Positions 8,911 through 18,142 of a stretch of DNA of 42,387 nt are shown here, piece after piece. This DNA comes from an uncultured Bacteroidia bacterium (lineage in GTDB: Bacteria > Bacteroidota > Bacteroidia > Bacteroidales > Prolixibacteraceae). Where the stretch lies: NCBI GenBank assembly GCA_903904515.1, contig CAIVCR010000097.1:1-42387 (forward strand), given 5' to 3'. The notes beneath the pieces are model-generated. The model saw only the letters and a list, made by a program, of their open reading frames with translations, searched no databases and was not told where the DNA came from. The position numbers and the translations under genes are program-made. How positions within the stretch are numbered: position 1 is the first letter of the stretch; each line of letters opens with the position of its first letter.

Positions 8911-10251
8911 TTAAAGATTCCTTACCGCTTCTTTAAACTGGCGACCACGATCTTCGTAGTTTCTGAAAAGATCAAAACTTGCACAGGCTGGTGACAGCAG
9001 AACAGCATCCCCCTTTTCAGAGAGGAAATAGGCGCTTCTGACTGCCTCTTCCATACTTTTAGTATCGACAATTTCTTTCACCTTCCCATCGAATGCGGCA
9101 ATAATCTTACTGTTATCTTTCCCCAGGCAAATGATCGCCTTTACTTTCTGTTTCACAAGATCAAACAGCTCCGAATAGTCATTCCCCTTATCTACTCCGC
9201 CAACAATCCATACGACAGGTGTTTGCATACTTTCGAGTGCATACCATACCGAATTAATATTTGTCGCCTTTGAATCGTTGATAAATTCAATGTTATGCAC
9301 CCGAAGAAACCGTTCAAGCCGGTGTTCAACCCCCTGAAAGTCGCTCAGACACTCGCGGATACCTTCCTTTCGTAAATTCACAATGCTTCCGGAGATTCCT
9401 GCAGCCATCGAATTATAAAGATTGTGTTTCCCCTGTAGTGCTAAATCGTAAATTGTCATATCGAAGGTTTTATTATTAACATTTAATTTCATGGTTTCAT
9501 TTTCAACCCACCCACCTAACTCCAAAATCTGAGTAATCGAGAATGGGACTTTGGTGGCATTAATCGTCCTTTTATCAAGTTCGGCCATTATGATCGGATC
9601 ATCAGCGCAATAGACAAACCAGTCATCCGGGCCCTGGTTTTGTGTAATTCTCATTTTTGAATCGACATAATTCTCCATTTTGTAATCATACCGGTCAAGA
9701 TGATCTGGTGTAATATTGAGCAATACTGCAATATCGGCTCTGAAATCATACATTCCATCCAGTTGATAGCTGGATAATTCAATTACATAATAATCAAACA
9801 CTTCCTGTGCAACCTGCAAGGCAAAACTTTTTCCCACATTCCCCGCTAATCCCACATTTAATCCGGCTCTTTTGAGCATTTCGTAGGTAAGCATTGTGGT
9901 GGTCGTTTTACCATTACTCCCTGTAATGCAAATAGTTTTAGCTGTAGTATAGCGCCCGGCGAATTCGATTTCTGAGATGACAGGAATATTTTTCTTCCGC
10001 AGTTTCACAACAATTGGAGCCTTATCCGGTATTCCGGGGCTTTTCATAACCAGCGCTGCATCGAGGATCAATGCTTCGGTATGTTGTTTCTCTTCATACT
10101 GTAAGCCATATTTCTGAAGTATCACTTTATACTCCTCGCCGATCTCGCCTAAGTCAGAAAGGAATACCTCATAACCCTTTTGGGCACCCAAAATCGCAGC
10201 CCCAACACCACTCTCTCCTCCACCCAATATGACGAGTTTCTCCTTTTGCAT
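8911..10251 (-). CDS. murD: UDP-N-acetylmuramoyl-L-alanine--D-glutamate ligase MurD
   Basis: Mur ligase that adds D-glutamate to UDP-MurNAc-L-Ala in the cytoplasm; 446 residues. N-terminal LVILGGGESGVGAA, ATP loop CITGSNGKTTTTM, the central ELSSYQLD and NITPDHLDRY motifs characteristic of MurD, then NDSKATN and LLSPACASFDLFRNYEDRG at the C-terminus. It starts 2 nt after mraY. Confidence 0.97.
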   Translation of the reverse strand: MQKEKLVILGGGESGVGAAILGAQKGYEVFLSDLGEIGEEYKVILQKYGLQYEEKQHTEALILDAALVMKSPGIPDKAPIVVKLRKKNIPVISEIEFAGRYTTAKTICITGSNGKTTTTMLTYEMLKRAGLNVGLAGNVGKSFALQVAQEVFDYYVIELSSYQLDGMYDFRADIAVLLNITPDHLDRYDYKMENYVDSKMRITQNQGPDDWFVYCADDPIIMAELDKRTINATKVPFSITQILELGGWVENETMKLNVNNKTFDMTIYDLALQGKHNLYNSMAAGISGSIVNLRKEGIRECLSDFQGVEHRLERFLRVHNIEFINDSKATNINSVWYALESMQTPVVWIVGGVDKGNDYSELFDLVKQKVKAIICLGKDNSKIIAAFDGKVKEIVDTKSMEEAVRSAYFLSEKGDAVLLSPACASFDLFRNYEDRGRQFKEAVRNL

Positions 10252-10253
10252 GG

Positions 10254-11504
10254 CTAACGGACTTTAAGTGTAGCAATGGTCACAACGGCCAGGATAATTC
10301 CCACGATCCAAAACCGGGTTACGATCTTTGGCTCGGGAAACCCTTTTTTCTGAAAATGGTGATGTAATGGGGCCATTAAAAAGACCCGTCGCCCCTCACC
10401 ATATTTCCGTTTTGTGAATTTGAACCACCCAACCTGGATGATAACAGAGACGTTTTCAATCAGGAATATTCCGCAAAGCATGGGAATAAGAATCTCTTTC
10501 CGGATAATAATGGCAAAGACAGCCAGAATTCCACCCAGTGCAAGACTCCCTGTATCGCCCATAAAAACCTGTGCCGGATAAGAGTTATACCACAGGAAGC
10601 CGATTGATGCCCCGATAAAGGCAGACATAAACACAGTAAGTTCGCCACTATAAGGGATATACATAATATCCAGGTAGCCGGAATAGATAATATTACCCCC
10701 CAAATAGGCAAATACCCCCAAGGTAGCACCGCTGATTGCCGAGACCCCTGTCGCGAGTCCATCGAGCCCATCGGTAAGATTCGCTCCATTGGAGACTGCC
10801 GTAATGATGAAAATAGAGATGATGGCATAGAGCAGCCACGCCCATTTACCGGCGGAGTCTCCCAAAAACCAAAGCATCCACTTATAGTCAAACTCATGGT
10901 TTTTGACAAATGGAATAGTCGTTTTCGTTGACTTCATCTCCTTGGTCATCTGACGGATTTCTCTTTTCCCGGTTTCGCTATTGTATCCAACTTCAGTTTT
11001 GGCTCTGCCTCTTGCATCGTAAATCTTTTCACGGATTGAGACTTCGTCACTGAAATAGAGAGTTGCCGCCACAATCACCCCGAGAGAGATTTGCCCTATA
11101 ATTTTAAACTTCCCTGCAAGTCCCTTCTTATCTTTTTGAAAAACTTTGATGTAATCATCAGCAAATCCAATCATCCCTAACCAAACGGTTGTAATAATCA
11201 TCAGCAGGATATAGGTGTTATCCAATTTGGCAAAGAGAATCGTCGGAAGAAGTATCGAAGCAAGGATTATGATCCCTCCCATTGTCGGCGTCCCATTTTT
11301 CTTCATCTGTCCTTCGAGTCCAAGCTCGCGAATCTCCTCACCGATTTGCTGATTTTGAAGTATATAAATCACTTTCTTTCCAATTATCGTGGAAAAAAGC
11401 AAGGCGAAAATAACCGCCATTGCCGACCGGAACATGATGTAATTGAACATCTGTGCGCCGGGAAAGTCGATTGCTTCAAGATATTTGAAAAGTGGAATCA
11501 GCAT
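10254..11504 (-). CDS. mraY: Phospho-MurNAc-pentapeptide transferase MraY
   Basis: Integral inner-membrane enzyme that moves phospho-MurNAc-pentapeptide to undecaprenyl phosphate, forming lipid I; 416 residues. Catalytic motifs are [31 protein letters not shown] and the APLHHHFQ histidine cluster. It is longer than the ~360 residues of E. coli MraY because of a hydrophilic insert after about residue 155 (containing [14 protein letters not shown] and more). As far as I recall, long forms like this are usual in Bacteroidota. It lies 5 nt after murE. Confidence 0.96.
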   Translation of the reverse strand: MLIPLFKYLEAIDFPGAQMFNYIMFRSAMAVIFALLFSTIIGKKVIYILQNQQIGEEIRELGLEGQMKKNGTPTMGGIIILASILLPTILFAKLDNTYILLMIITTVWLGMIGFADDYIKVFQKDKKGLAGKFKIIGQISLGVIVAATLYFSDEVSIREKIYDARGRAKTEVGYNSETGKREIRQMTKEMKSTKTTIPFVKNHEFDYKWMLWFLGDSAGKWAWLLYAIISIFIITAVSNGANLTDGLDGLATGVSAISGATLGVFAYLGGNIIYSGYLDIMYIPYSGELTVFMSAFIGASIGFLWYNSYPAQVFMGDTGSLALGGILAVFAIIIRKEILIPMLCGIFLIENVSVIIQVGWFKFTKRKYGEGRRVFLMAPLHHHFQKKGFPEPKIVTRFWIVGIILAVVTIATLKVR

Positions 11505-11509
11505 ATTGG

Positions 11510-12976
11510 TTAATTTTGATTGGTGACATTAAATATTTCGCGGATAACTTCCCTGTCATCAAAATGATACTTCACCCCTTTGATCTCCTGGTAATCTTCA
11601 TGCCCTTTACCGGCAATCAGAATAATGTCACCCGGACGTGCCATCATGCAGGCGGTTCTTATCGCCTCTTTCCGGTTCGTAATCATTACCACATTAGCCG
11701 TTTTATCAGCAGGTACCCCCTTTGCCATTTCTGAGATTATTATTTCGGGATCTTCAGAACGGGGATTATCAGATGTAAGAATTACTTTGTTACTCGCTTT
11801 CGCCGCTTCGAATGCCATTTCGGGTCGTTTGGTTTTATCGCGATCCCCACCGGCACCGACCACAGTAAACAGTGTTTCATTTCCTGTCCTGACTTCATTG
11901 ATTGCCGACAGGACATTTTTAATCGCATCCGGGGTATGCGCGTAATCGACAATTGCAAATATCCCGGTAGGCGACTTAAAAGTCTCGAACCTGCCATCAA
12001 CAGGTTTAAGCATGCTGATAATCCGCAAAACCTCCCCGCGATCTGCACCAAGTGAGAGTGCAGTACTGTAAACAGCCAGCAGGTTGCTTGCATTGAAATT
12101 TCCTACAAAATGGGTCCAGACCTCGGTTCCGTCAAGATTAATCAGCATCCCGTCGAAATGGCTTTCCATAACTTTTACCTTAAAATCTGCCAATGTTTTT
12201 GACGAATAGGTAAGCTTGCGGGCCTGGGTATTCTGAAGCATAAACATCCCGTTTTTATCATCCAGATTGGTAATCGCAAACGCTTGCGAATCAAGCCTGT
12301 CAAAGAATTTTTTCTTGGCATTGCGGTATTCTGCGAATGTCTTGTGGTAATCGAGATGGTCATGTGTAAGATTTGAGAACACCCCGCCATCAAATTCGAT
12401 TCCGGCGATCCTCTCCTGATCGATTGCGTGCGAGCTAACTTCCATAAAGCAATGGGTGCAGCCGGCTTCCACCATCTTGGCCATTAACTGCTGAATCTCG
12501 AGGGGATCTGGCGTCGTATGCGTCGCAGCAATCTGCAGGTCATCGACATAGTTACATACAGTCGACAACAATCCGGACTTGTGACCCAGTTCCGTGAATA
12601 GCCGGTATAATAAAGTAGCTGTGGTCGTTTTTCCGTTAGTTCCGGTAATGCCAACAACATGCAGTTCTTTCGATGGGTTTCCAAAGTAATTGGCAGCAAT
12701 TTTGCCAAAGGCCGATGTAAGGTTTGCCGCCTGGATCCAGGTAACCTGCGGATCGGGAGTTTCAGGGAGTTTTTCGCACAGAACTGCTATTGCGCCATGC
12801 TGAATTGCTGCAGGAATAAAAGTATGACCATCAACCAGTGATCCCGGAAGGGCTGCAAAAAGTGTTCCGGGAAGGACTTTTCGTGAATCGAAAGCTATCC
12901 CTTCTATCGCACAGCCTTCCGATCCAATTAGTTGAATTTCAGCTATTCCGTGTAATAATTCAGATAACGTCTTCAT
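11510..12976 (-). CDS. murE: UDP-MurNAc-tripeptide synthetase MurE, meso-DAP type
   Basis: Mur ligase adding the third stem residue; 488 residues. The ATP loop [15 protein letters not shown] lies near residue 112, followed by TTPDPLEIQ and EVSSHAIDQ. The C-terminal domain has [23 protein letters not shown] and the DNPRSEDP motif. DNPR is the signature of enzymes specific for meso-diaminopimelate, so the cell wall should be DAP type. The gene lies 10 nt after ftsI and 5 nt before mraY. Confidence 0.97.
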   Translation of the reverse strand: MKTLSELLHGIAEIQLIGSEGCAIEGIAFDSRKVLPGTLFAALPGSLVDGHTFIPAAIQHGAIAVLCEKLPETPDPQVTWIQAANLTSAFGKIAANYFGNPSKELHVVGITGTNGKTTTATLLYRLFTELGHKSGLLSTVCNYVDDLQIAATHTTPDPLEIQQLMAKMVEAGCTHCFMEVSSHAIDQERIAGIEFDGGVFSNLTHDHLDYHKTFAEYRNAKKKFFDRLDSQAFAITNLDDKNGMFMLQNTQARKLTYSSKTLADFKVKVMESHFDGMLINLDGTEVWTHFVGNFNASNLLAVYSTALSLGADRGEVLRIISMLKPVDGRFETFKSPTGIFAIVDYAHTPDAIKNVLSAINEVRTGNETLFTVVGAGGDRDKTKRPEMAFEAAKASNKVILTSDNPRSEDPEIIISEMAKGVPADKTANVVMITNRKEAIRTACMMARPGDIILIAGKGHEDYQEIKGVKYHFDDREVIREIFNVTNQN

Positions 12977-12986
12977 TTATTTTATT

Positions 12987-15119
12987 TTAACTTAAAACCA
13001 GTACAATACTTTGACCACGTTGTATTCTCGTGCCTGCCTTGACCGATTGTGATTTGACTTTCCCACGACCATGTACAGAAACCCTCAACCCATTATTCTC
13101 AAGCAGATAAACGGCATCTGTGGCCCCCATTCCCCTGACATTCGGAACAAGTCCTTTTTTAATTTCGCGGTTTGAAAGCTCGAGTCCATCTTCGTCGGGC
13201 TTGGCCTCAACCCATTCCGATTTGGTAAAGGCAAAACCGTTTAGGATATCCAGCTCATTCAAAACCTTCGCAATATCTTTTTTTCGCCCGGCAGTGATCC
13301 CGGGTATATCGTTTTCAATTTTCGCTCTGGGTAGGTTTACATCTTCATTAAGACCCAGTTCATAGGCATATACGTAATCCGAAATTTGTCTGAATACCGG
13401 TCCGGCCACAGAACTTCCGTAATAGTCGCCCCCTTTGGGATCGTTAATCACAACGATGCATGAATATTTTGGATCGTCAGCCGGGAAATAGCCAACAAAA
13501 GAGGATTGATAAATTTTCTGTCCCCCCTTGGTATAACCATCCTTATTATTGGCAACCTGAGCTGTTCCACTCTTTCCTGCAATTTTATAGGCCTTGGTTT
13601 CCAGCACCTTCGCGGTTCCGTTGGTAATAACCCCCTCAAGCATTGAATGGGCCATACGTAAGGTTCTGGCAGAACAGATTGACCATTTAAGCTTTTGAGT
13701 ACCTATCTTCTCACGCACATTCCCATTTTCGGTAATCCCCTTGACAAGGCGGGGTTTCATCATACATCCCCCATTTGCAACGGCATTATAAAAAGTCAGT
13801 GTCTGCAACGGTGTAACTTTCAGCTCATACCCATACGATAACTGTGCCAGGGATATGCCCGACCATGTATTATCACCAGGCTGATTAATATATGGTTTAG
13901 CCTCACCCTGAATACCGAGGTCAAGTTTTTCAAACATTCCAAGTTTTCGGACCCGGGAAATGAAATCTTTTTCATGGCCCGAATAACTCTGGAGAATTAA
14001 TTTGGCAACGCCAATGTTGGAGGATAATTCAAAAACATGCTTAGCTGTAATCTTTCCATGTCCCCCCTTTTTATAATCAGAGTCTTTGATCTCCCGGTCT
14101 TTATATTTCCATATTCCGTTTCCGGTTTCAACAAGTGTGGCTGTGTCTATTTTGTCATCTTCGATAGCAGCCATTAAGGATGCCAGTTTAAAGGTAGATC
14201 CCGGTTCGGAGCACCCGGCATTTCCGATCGCATAATTCTGATAACCACCAATCAGCTCACCTTTTTTGTTCTGTCCAAAATTGGCAATCGCCTTGATGTC
14301 ACCACTTTTTACCTCCATCAGGATAGCGGTGCCATACTGGGCCCTGCTCTTCTCCATCTGAAGCTTAAGGGCATAGGTCACCTGGTCCTGCATTTTGACA
14401 TCAAGAGTTGTAATAATATTTTTACCATCCTCGGGATCATCCTTACTGATGATAAACCATCGTCCCGACATGTTCTGCTTAACTGCAATTCCCTCTTCCC
14501 CCTTAAGCTCTTTTTCAAAAGACTGTTCAAGTCCGAATGCACCGGCATTGCCCGTCGAACCCTCCGGGATCTCCTTGGTTAACTTTCCCAATGTTCTGCT
14601 GGCCAGGTTTCCTGAAGGATAAACCCGTTCGTCAGATTGTTCAGGCATTAGTCCCCCTTTGTTTCTTCCGCGCCGCAGTATTGGGAATTTCTTGATAACC
14701 TGCAATTCGGCATAGGAAACTTTCCGTGGATTAATCAGGAAAAAGTGCTTTTGCTGACTGTAGGCCCGCTTCAATTCAGCCCTGTACATTCCGGCCGACT
14801 TATCCCTGAAAAATCTTGAGAGACAGCCTGCCAGAGAATCAACCTTGCCATAAAATTCCTTGGCCAGCCCTGGAGCCCCCATGTCCATGCGCAACTCATA
14901 GTAAGGGATAGAGGTGGCCAGAGGACTCCCGTCAGCAGCACAGATATCGCCCCGTCTGCCTGAAATGGAGAACTCTTTAATCTCCATTTTTTTTGCCTCA
15001 ATATCCCACCTCGGTGTATGCTGGATAATGAAAACCCGGATAACGATATAAGCACAGAAGAGGGCAATGATGGCATACACCAGCCCAAAACGTGTCAATA
15101 TTGCTTTTCTGATCTCCAT
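12987..15119 (-). CDS. ftsI: Septal transpeptidase FtsI (PBP) with PASTA domain
   Basis: Class B penicillin-binding protein that crosslinks septal peptidoglycan in partnership with FtsW; 710 residues. One N-terminal membrane helix (about 8-30), a dimerisation/pedestal region, then the transpeptidase domain with S308TFK311, S366SN368 and K516SG518. After about residue 650 a single PASTA domain follows (VPNVRGMGATDAVYLLENNG), ending in a short hydrophobic IVLVLS. A C-terminal PASTA is usual for Bacteroidota FtsI and distinguishes it from E. coli FtsI. It begins 2 nt after the ftsL-like gene. Confidence 0.96.
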   Translation of the reverse strand: MEIRKAILTRFGLVYAIIALFCAYIVIRVFIIQHTPRWDIEAKKMEIKEFSISGRRGDICAADGSPLATSIPYYELRMDMGAPGLAKEFYGKVDSLAGCLSRFFRDKSAGMYRAELKRAYSQQKHFFLINPRKVSYAELQVIKKFPILRRGRNKGGLMPEQSDERVYPSGNLASRTLGKLTKEIPEGSTGNAGAFGLEQSFEKELKGEEGIAVKQNMSGRWFIISKDDPEDGKNIITTLDVKMQDQVTYALKLQMEKSRAQYGTAILMEVKSGDIKAIANFGQNKKGELIGGYQNYAIGNAGCSEPGSTFKLASLMAAIEDDKIDTATLVETGNGIWKYKDREIKDSDYKKGGHGKITAKHVFELSSNIGVAKLILQSYSGHEKDFISRVRKLGMFEKLDLGIQGEAKPYINQPGDNTWSGISLAQLSYGYELKVTPLQTLTFYNAVANGGCMMKPRLVKGITENGNVREKIGTQKLKWSICSARTLRMAHSMLEGVITNGTAKVLETKAYKIAGKSGTAQVANNKDGYTKGGQKIYQSSFVGYFPADDPKYSCIVVINDPKGGDYYGSSVAGPVFRQISDYVYAYELGLNEDVNLPRAKIENDIPGITAGRKKDIAKVLNELDILNGFAFTKSEWVEAKPDEDGLELSNREIKKGLVPNVRGMGATDAVYLLENNGLRVSVHGRGKVKSQSVKAGTRIQRGQSIVLVLS

Positions 15120-15121
15120 TT

Positions 15122-15463
15122 TTACTCTTTATCTACGTAAATTTTCTGTGGCGGCTCTTTCGAAGTCTCCAACTCAATTCCACTTTTCTTTACCCGTTCA
15201 ATAATCACCGACTGACGACTCATCTTGATCACATCAGCAGCGATAGAAATTGATCTGGAACGTAATTCGATAAGACTATCTTCAAGAGCAGTCATCTCGC
15301 GAATCACCTTCTCTGACTTGTATTTTACTGATATATTGACGACTAACAAACCAAAAATCATAAGCAACAAGATTCTGTTGCGATGAAACCATTCGCTTTC
15401 GAAGAATCTGCCGTTGAGAACCTCCCTGACAGTAACCTTTTTTTTTCGTTTGACTTCAGCCAT
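15122..15463 (-). CDS. ftsL: FtsL-like divisome protein
   Basis: Small bitopic protein of 113 residues. A Lys-rich cytoplasmic start (KRKKKVTVRE), one membrane helix at about 29-46 (ILLLMIFGLLVVNISV), then a heptad-like helical segment (about 50-100) suitable for a coiled coil. FtsL proteins are poorly conserved. The call rests on size, topology and position between rsmH and ftsI. Its start overlaps the rsmH stop by one base. Confidence 0.82.
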   Translation of the reverse strand: MAEVKRKKKVTVREVLNGRFFESEWFHRNRILLLMIFGLLVVNISVKYKSEKVIREMTALEDSLIELRSRSISIAADVIKMSRQSVIIERVKKSGIELETSKEPPQKIYVDKE

Positions 15464-16362
15464 TATCGTTTTTCTGCAATTCGTAATTTAGCACTTCTTG
15501 CTCTCGGGTTCTTTGAAATCTCTGCATCCCCCGGAAGGATAATCTTTCGGTTAATCAATTCGAATGGCGAAGTCCGGTTTCCGAAAAAATCGTTCTCCTG
15601 CACACCATCAATTCTTCCCGAACGCATAAAATTTTTAACCATCCGGTCTTCAAGTGAATGGTACGAAAGGACCACTAACCGCCCTCCGGGTTTCAAAAGG
15701 TCCGTAGTACTTTCCAAAAAATCACTTAGTACCCCAATCTCATTATTCACCTCGATGCGTAACGCCTGGAAAACCATTGCCAGGTATTTCTTCTCGATCT
15801 TTGCCGGGACACATGGCTCAATAACCTTTAAAAACTGACCTGTTGATTTAATTGGTTCCCGTGAACGGGCCGAAGTGATGAGCGAAACCAGATGCCTCCA
15901 GTTCTTGATTTCGCCATAATCCTGAAAGATGGTCCAAAGTTGTTCTTCGGTATATTCATTGATTACCCGGGAGGCGTCAAGTGATGAGGACTGATTCATC
16001 CGCATATCGAGATTCCCTTCAAAACGGAATGAGAATCCGCGGTCAGCCACATCAAAATCGTGCGAGGAAACCCCCAGATCGGCTAAAATTCCATCGACTT
16101 TATCAATCTGGTAGTAGTGGAGAAAATGGCGCAGGTACTTGAAGTTGTGACGGACAAATATCAGACGCTCATCGGCAATAAGATTATCCGAAGCGTCAAT
16201 ATCCTGATCAAATGCAATCAGCTTTCCCCCCTTCAGTTTTTCGAGAATCTTTGCAGAGTGCCCCCCGCCGCCATAAGTTACATCGACATAGATGCCACCG
16301 GGTTGAATGTTTAGCCCTTCAATACTCTCTTCGAGCAATACGGGAATGTGATATTCGTCCAT
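15463..16362 (-). CDS. rsmH: 16S rRNA (cytosine-1402-N4) methyltransferase RsmH
   Basis: SAM-dependent methyltransferase acting on C1402 of 16S rRNA, formerly MraW; 299 residues. The N-terminal HIPVLLEESIEGL and SAM-binding YVDVTYGGGGHSAKIL, the LADLGVSSHDFD motif, RGFSFRFEGNLDMRM, ALRIEVNNE and VLSYHSLEDRMVKNF are all present. It starts 18 nt after mraZ and overlaps ftsL by one base. Confidence 0.97.
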   Translation of the reverse strand: MDEYHIPVLLEESIEGLNIQPGGIYVDVTYGGGGHSAKILEKLKGGKLIAFDQDIDASDNLIADERLIFVRHNFKYLRHFLHYYQIDKVDGILADLGVSSHDFDVADRGFSFRFEGNLDMRMNQSSSLDASRVINEYTEEQLWTIFQDYGEIKNWRHLVSLITSARSREPIKSTGQFLKVIEPCVPAKIEKKYLAMVFQALRIEVNNEIGVLSDFLESTTDLLKPGGRLVVLSYHSLEDRMVKNFMRSGRIDGVQENDFFGNRTSPFELINRKIILPGDAEISKNPRARSAKLRIAEKR

Positions 16363-16380
16363 CTGATCAAAGTTCTAAGT

Positions 16381-16860
16381 TTAAAAGCTTTCCATTGCCC
16401 CGCCAAGCAACTCTTTGTACAATCGGGCATACTCTTCATCGCTGAGGCGAGATGCCTGATGACGGGATGGTTCCCATAACCTCATACGGGTCCCCTGACC
16501 GGTAAATACAGCCTCTTTAGTTATTCCTGCATATTCAAGCATCTCATCAGGAATGTTTAGTCGCCCGTTATCCGCCATGGTTAATTTGACAATCTCTTCG
16601 TAATAGCGGGAGAGCATTTGACTGTGAATGGGGTTTTCCTGATTGAGCTTACGACGCAATTGCTCTACTTTTGTAAGCCATGTTGAGTGGGGATATATAT
16701 TCAGACACTTATCGTAGACATCCTTTTCGACCACAAACGACAACTCAAGAGCATCCCCCATCTCCTTTTTAAAGGGAGAGGGTAACACCACGCGGCCTTT
16801 ACCGTCCAGAGTTACAGGATATATGTTCGAAAATGAAACCATCTGAGTATAGCTTTCCAA
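16381..16860 (-). CDS. mraZ: Transcriptional regulator MraZ
   Basis: AbrB-like DNA-binding protein that, in studied bacteria, binds direct repeats upstream of its own gene and tunes the dcw operon. 159 residues with two MraZ repeats. The first includes LDGKGRVVLPSPFK and the second ADNGRLNIPDEMLEYAGI, each carrying the D...GR signature; the protein ends after RLWEPSRHQ and a short tail. First gene of the dcw cluster, preceded by a 374-nt divergent intergenic region containing phased GTTGATAA repeats. Confidence 0.95.
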   Translation of the reverse strand: MESYTQMVSFSNIYPVTLDGKGRVVLPSPFKKEMGDALELSFVVEKDVYDKCLNIYPHSTWLTKVEQLRRKLNQENPIHSQMLSRYYEEIVKLTMADNGRLNIPDEMLEYAGITKEAVFTGQGTRMRLWEPSRHQASRLSDEEYARLYKELLGGAMESF

Positions 16861-16918
16861 TTGTATGTAAAAATAATCATTTTACACTTCATGACAAACT
16901 ATGACACTTTATTACACC

Positions 16919-16988
16919 GGTATTTTCTCAACATTTTGTTGATAAAATACCAAAAAACTGTTGATAACCTCTTAATTAAGGTTGATAA
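16919..16988. promoter_or_regulatory. Hairpin and three phased GTTGATAA repeats upstream of mraZ
   Basis: In the 374-nt gap between mraZ and the divergent acyltransferase gene, 16919-16932 pairs with 16938-16951 (GGTATTTT/AAAATACC plus five more pairs after one mismatch, loop ATTTT). The word GTTGATAA occurs at 16938, 16960 and 16981, that is, 22 and 21 bp apart on the same strand, close to two helical turns. Such spacing suggests a protein-binding array; MraZ itself is a candidate, but its known E. coli TGGGN repeats are not seen. A small hairpin AGCCC-GGGA-GGGCT lies near 17004. The rest of the gap to 17176 is A/T-rich with no gene. Confidence 0.45.
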
Positions 16989-17035
16989 CATGAGTAAAAA
17001 GCCAAGCCCGGGAGGGCTGTATCTCAATATTTAAA

Positions 17036-17043
17036 CAAATATA
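17036..17043 (-). promoter_or_regulatory. Possible -7 box for the mraZ/dcw operon
   Basis: On the minus strand this reads TATATTTG, a full match to the Bacteroidota TAnnTTTG -7 element. No TTG sits at the expected distance upstream, and the 5' leader would be about 170 nt. Weak call. Confidence 0.25.
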
Positions 17044-17176
17044 TCATTTATAATGAAAAAATATGGGAAAATAATTCAAATGTAAAATAAAATGGAAGAG
17101 GAGTAAAAGATATAAATGGAAATAGGTAGAAATAGGTAGTCACATTTTTAACTGAGGCAAAATAGCGTAGATAAGG

Positions 17177-17207
17177 TTTTGATTGTGGATCAATTTTATT
17201 TACTTTG
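17177..17207 (+). promoter_or_regulatory. Possible promoter of the acyltransferase gene
   Basis: TTTTG at 17177-17181, an 18-nt gap, then TTACTTTG at 17200-17207, which is one base off the TAnnTTTG consensus. It lies 27 nt before the ATG at 17235. Spacing fits a Bacteroidota -33/-7 promoter. Confidence 0.35.
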
Positions 17208-17234
17208 GGAACAGATTAAAACCAGCTAATCGAT

Positions 17235-18077
17235 ATGGAAATTGAAGTTACCACAGCTAGCCTGAAAGAGCTCGTTTTAAAAGAGCTTGTAGCGGAGAAA
17301 AATCCGCGGCTCGCAGGGAGGATACCGGGTTTTGTGTATGGTTTGATGAACCGGTTGCTCCACATCAGGGAAGTCAACGAAATTATCCGTCGTTATGGAC
17401 ATCTCACGGGTGTTCCATTTATTGAGGCTGTACTTGGTTATTTTGAGGTAGAGGTTGAGCACACCGGGGAGGAGCATCTGCCTCTTTCAGGACAGTATAT
17501 CTTTGCCTCGAATCATCCTTTAGGTGGGTTTGACGGATTAATGCTCATAAAAGTGGTGTCGGATTACCTGGGAAAATCGTTGTTTCTGGTGCGCGATGAG
17601 CTCACGAAAATACCCCCTCTCGCCGAACTGTTTATTCCGATCAATAAGTTTGGCGATCAGCGGCGTTCCGCCAACCTGATCAATGAAGCTTACGGGTCAA
17701 AGAGTCAGATTCTTATTTTCCCGTCAGGCCTTGCATCCCGCAAGATCAGTGGAAAGATTGTTGACCTTCAGTGGCAGAAGCATTTTATTCAAAAGTCTGT
17801 GGAACACCACCGGGATGTTGTTCCGGTTTACATCAGCGGTAAGAATTCCGGTTTTTTTTATTGGCTGGCCAATTTCCGCAAATGGGCTGGCATACCTATT
17901 AATCTGGAAATGTTTCTATTACCTGATGAATTATTTAAAAACAGGGGTAAATTATTTATGATCACCTTTGGCGAACCCATTCCATGGAGCAGTTTTGATC
18001 ACACAAAGTCACCCGCCGAGTGGGCTGATGCGGTAAAAACCAGGGTTTACGCATTGGCTAAGAATGCAAATAAATAG
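17235..18077 (+). CDS. PlsC-like O-acyltransferase, probable glycine-lipid GlsA
   Basis: Membrane-associated glycerolipid-type acyltransferase, 280 residues. The catalytic block is SNHPLGGFDG (an H-x5-D variant of the usual NHx4D), followed by FLVRDELTKIPPLAELFIPINK and FPSGLASRK in the place of the FPEGTR motif. This variant is typical of the family that O-acylates N-acyl amino acid lipids. The next gene is an OlsB/GlsB-like N-acyltransferase 65 nt away. In Bacteroides thetaiotaomicron such a pair (glsB, glsA) makes glycine lipids, so I infer the same pathway; ornithine or another amino acid is possible. Transcribed divergently from dcw. Confidence 0.8.
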   Translation: MEIEVTTASLKELVLKELVAEKNPRLAGRIPGFVYGLMNRLLHIREVNEIIRRYGHLTGVPFIEAVLGYFEVEVEHTGEEHLPLSGQYIFASNHPLGGFDGLMLIKVVSDYLGKSLFLVRDELTKIPPLAELFIPINKFGDQRRSANLINEAYGSKSQILIFPSGLASRKISGKIVDLQWQKHFIQKSVEHHRDVVPVYISGKNSGFFYWLANFRKWAGIPINLEMFLLPDELFKNRGKLFMITFGEPIPWSSFDHTKSPAEWADAVKTRVYALAKNANK

Positions 18078-18109
18078 CAGGTTCAGGAAGCATCGTTACT
18101 AATTATTAC

Positions 18110-18117
18110 TATTTTTG
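18110..18117 (+). promoter_or_regulatory. Possible -7 box before the GNAT acyltransferase gene
   Basis: TATTTTTG matches TAnnTTTG exactly, 26 nt before the ATG at 18143. No TTG is found at the usual -33 distance, so the gene may simply be co-transcribed with its upstream neighbour. Confidence 0.3.
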
Positions 18118-18142
18118 AAGGATCAATTCAACTGTTTGAAAA

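Noticed and set aside
16861-17234. E. coli-type MraZ operator (repeated TGGGN upstream of mraZ)
   Set aside because: No such repeats on the minus strand; isolated TGGGA words near 17064 and 17205 are on the other strand.
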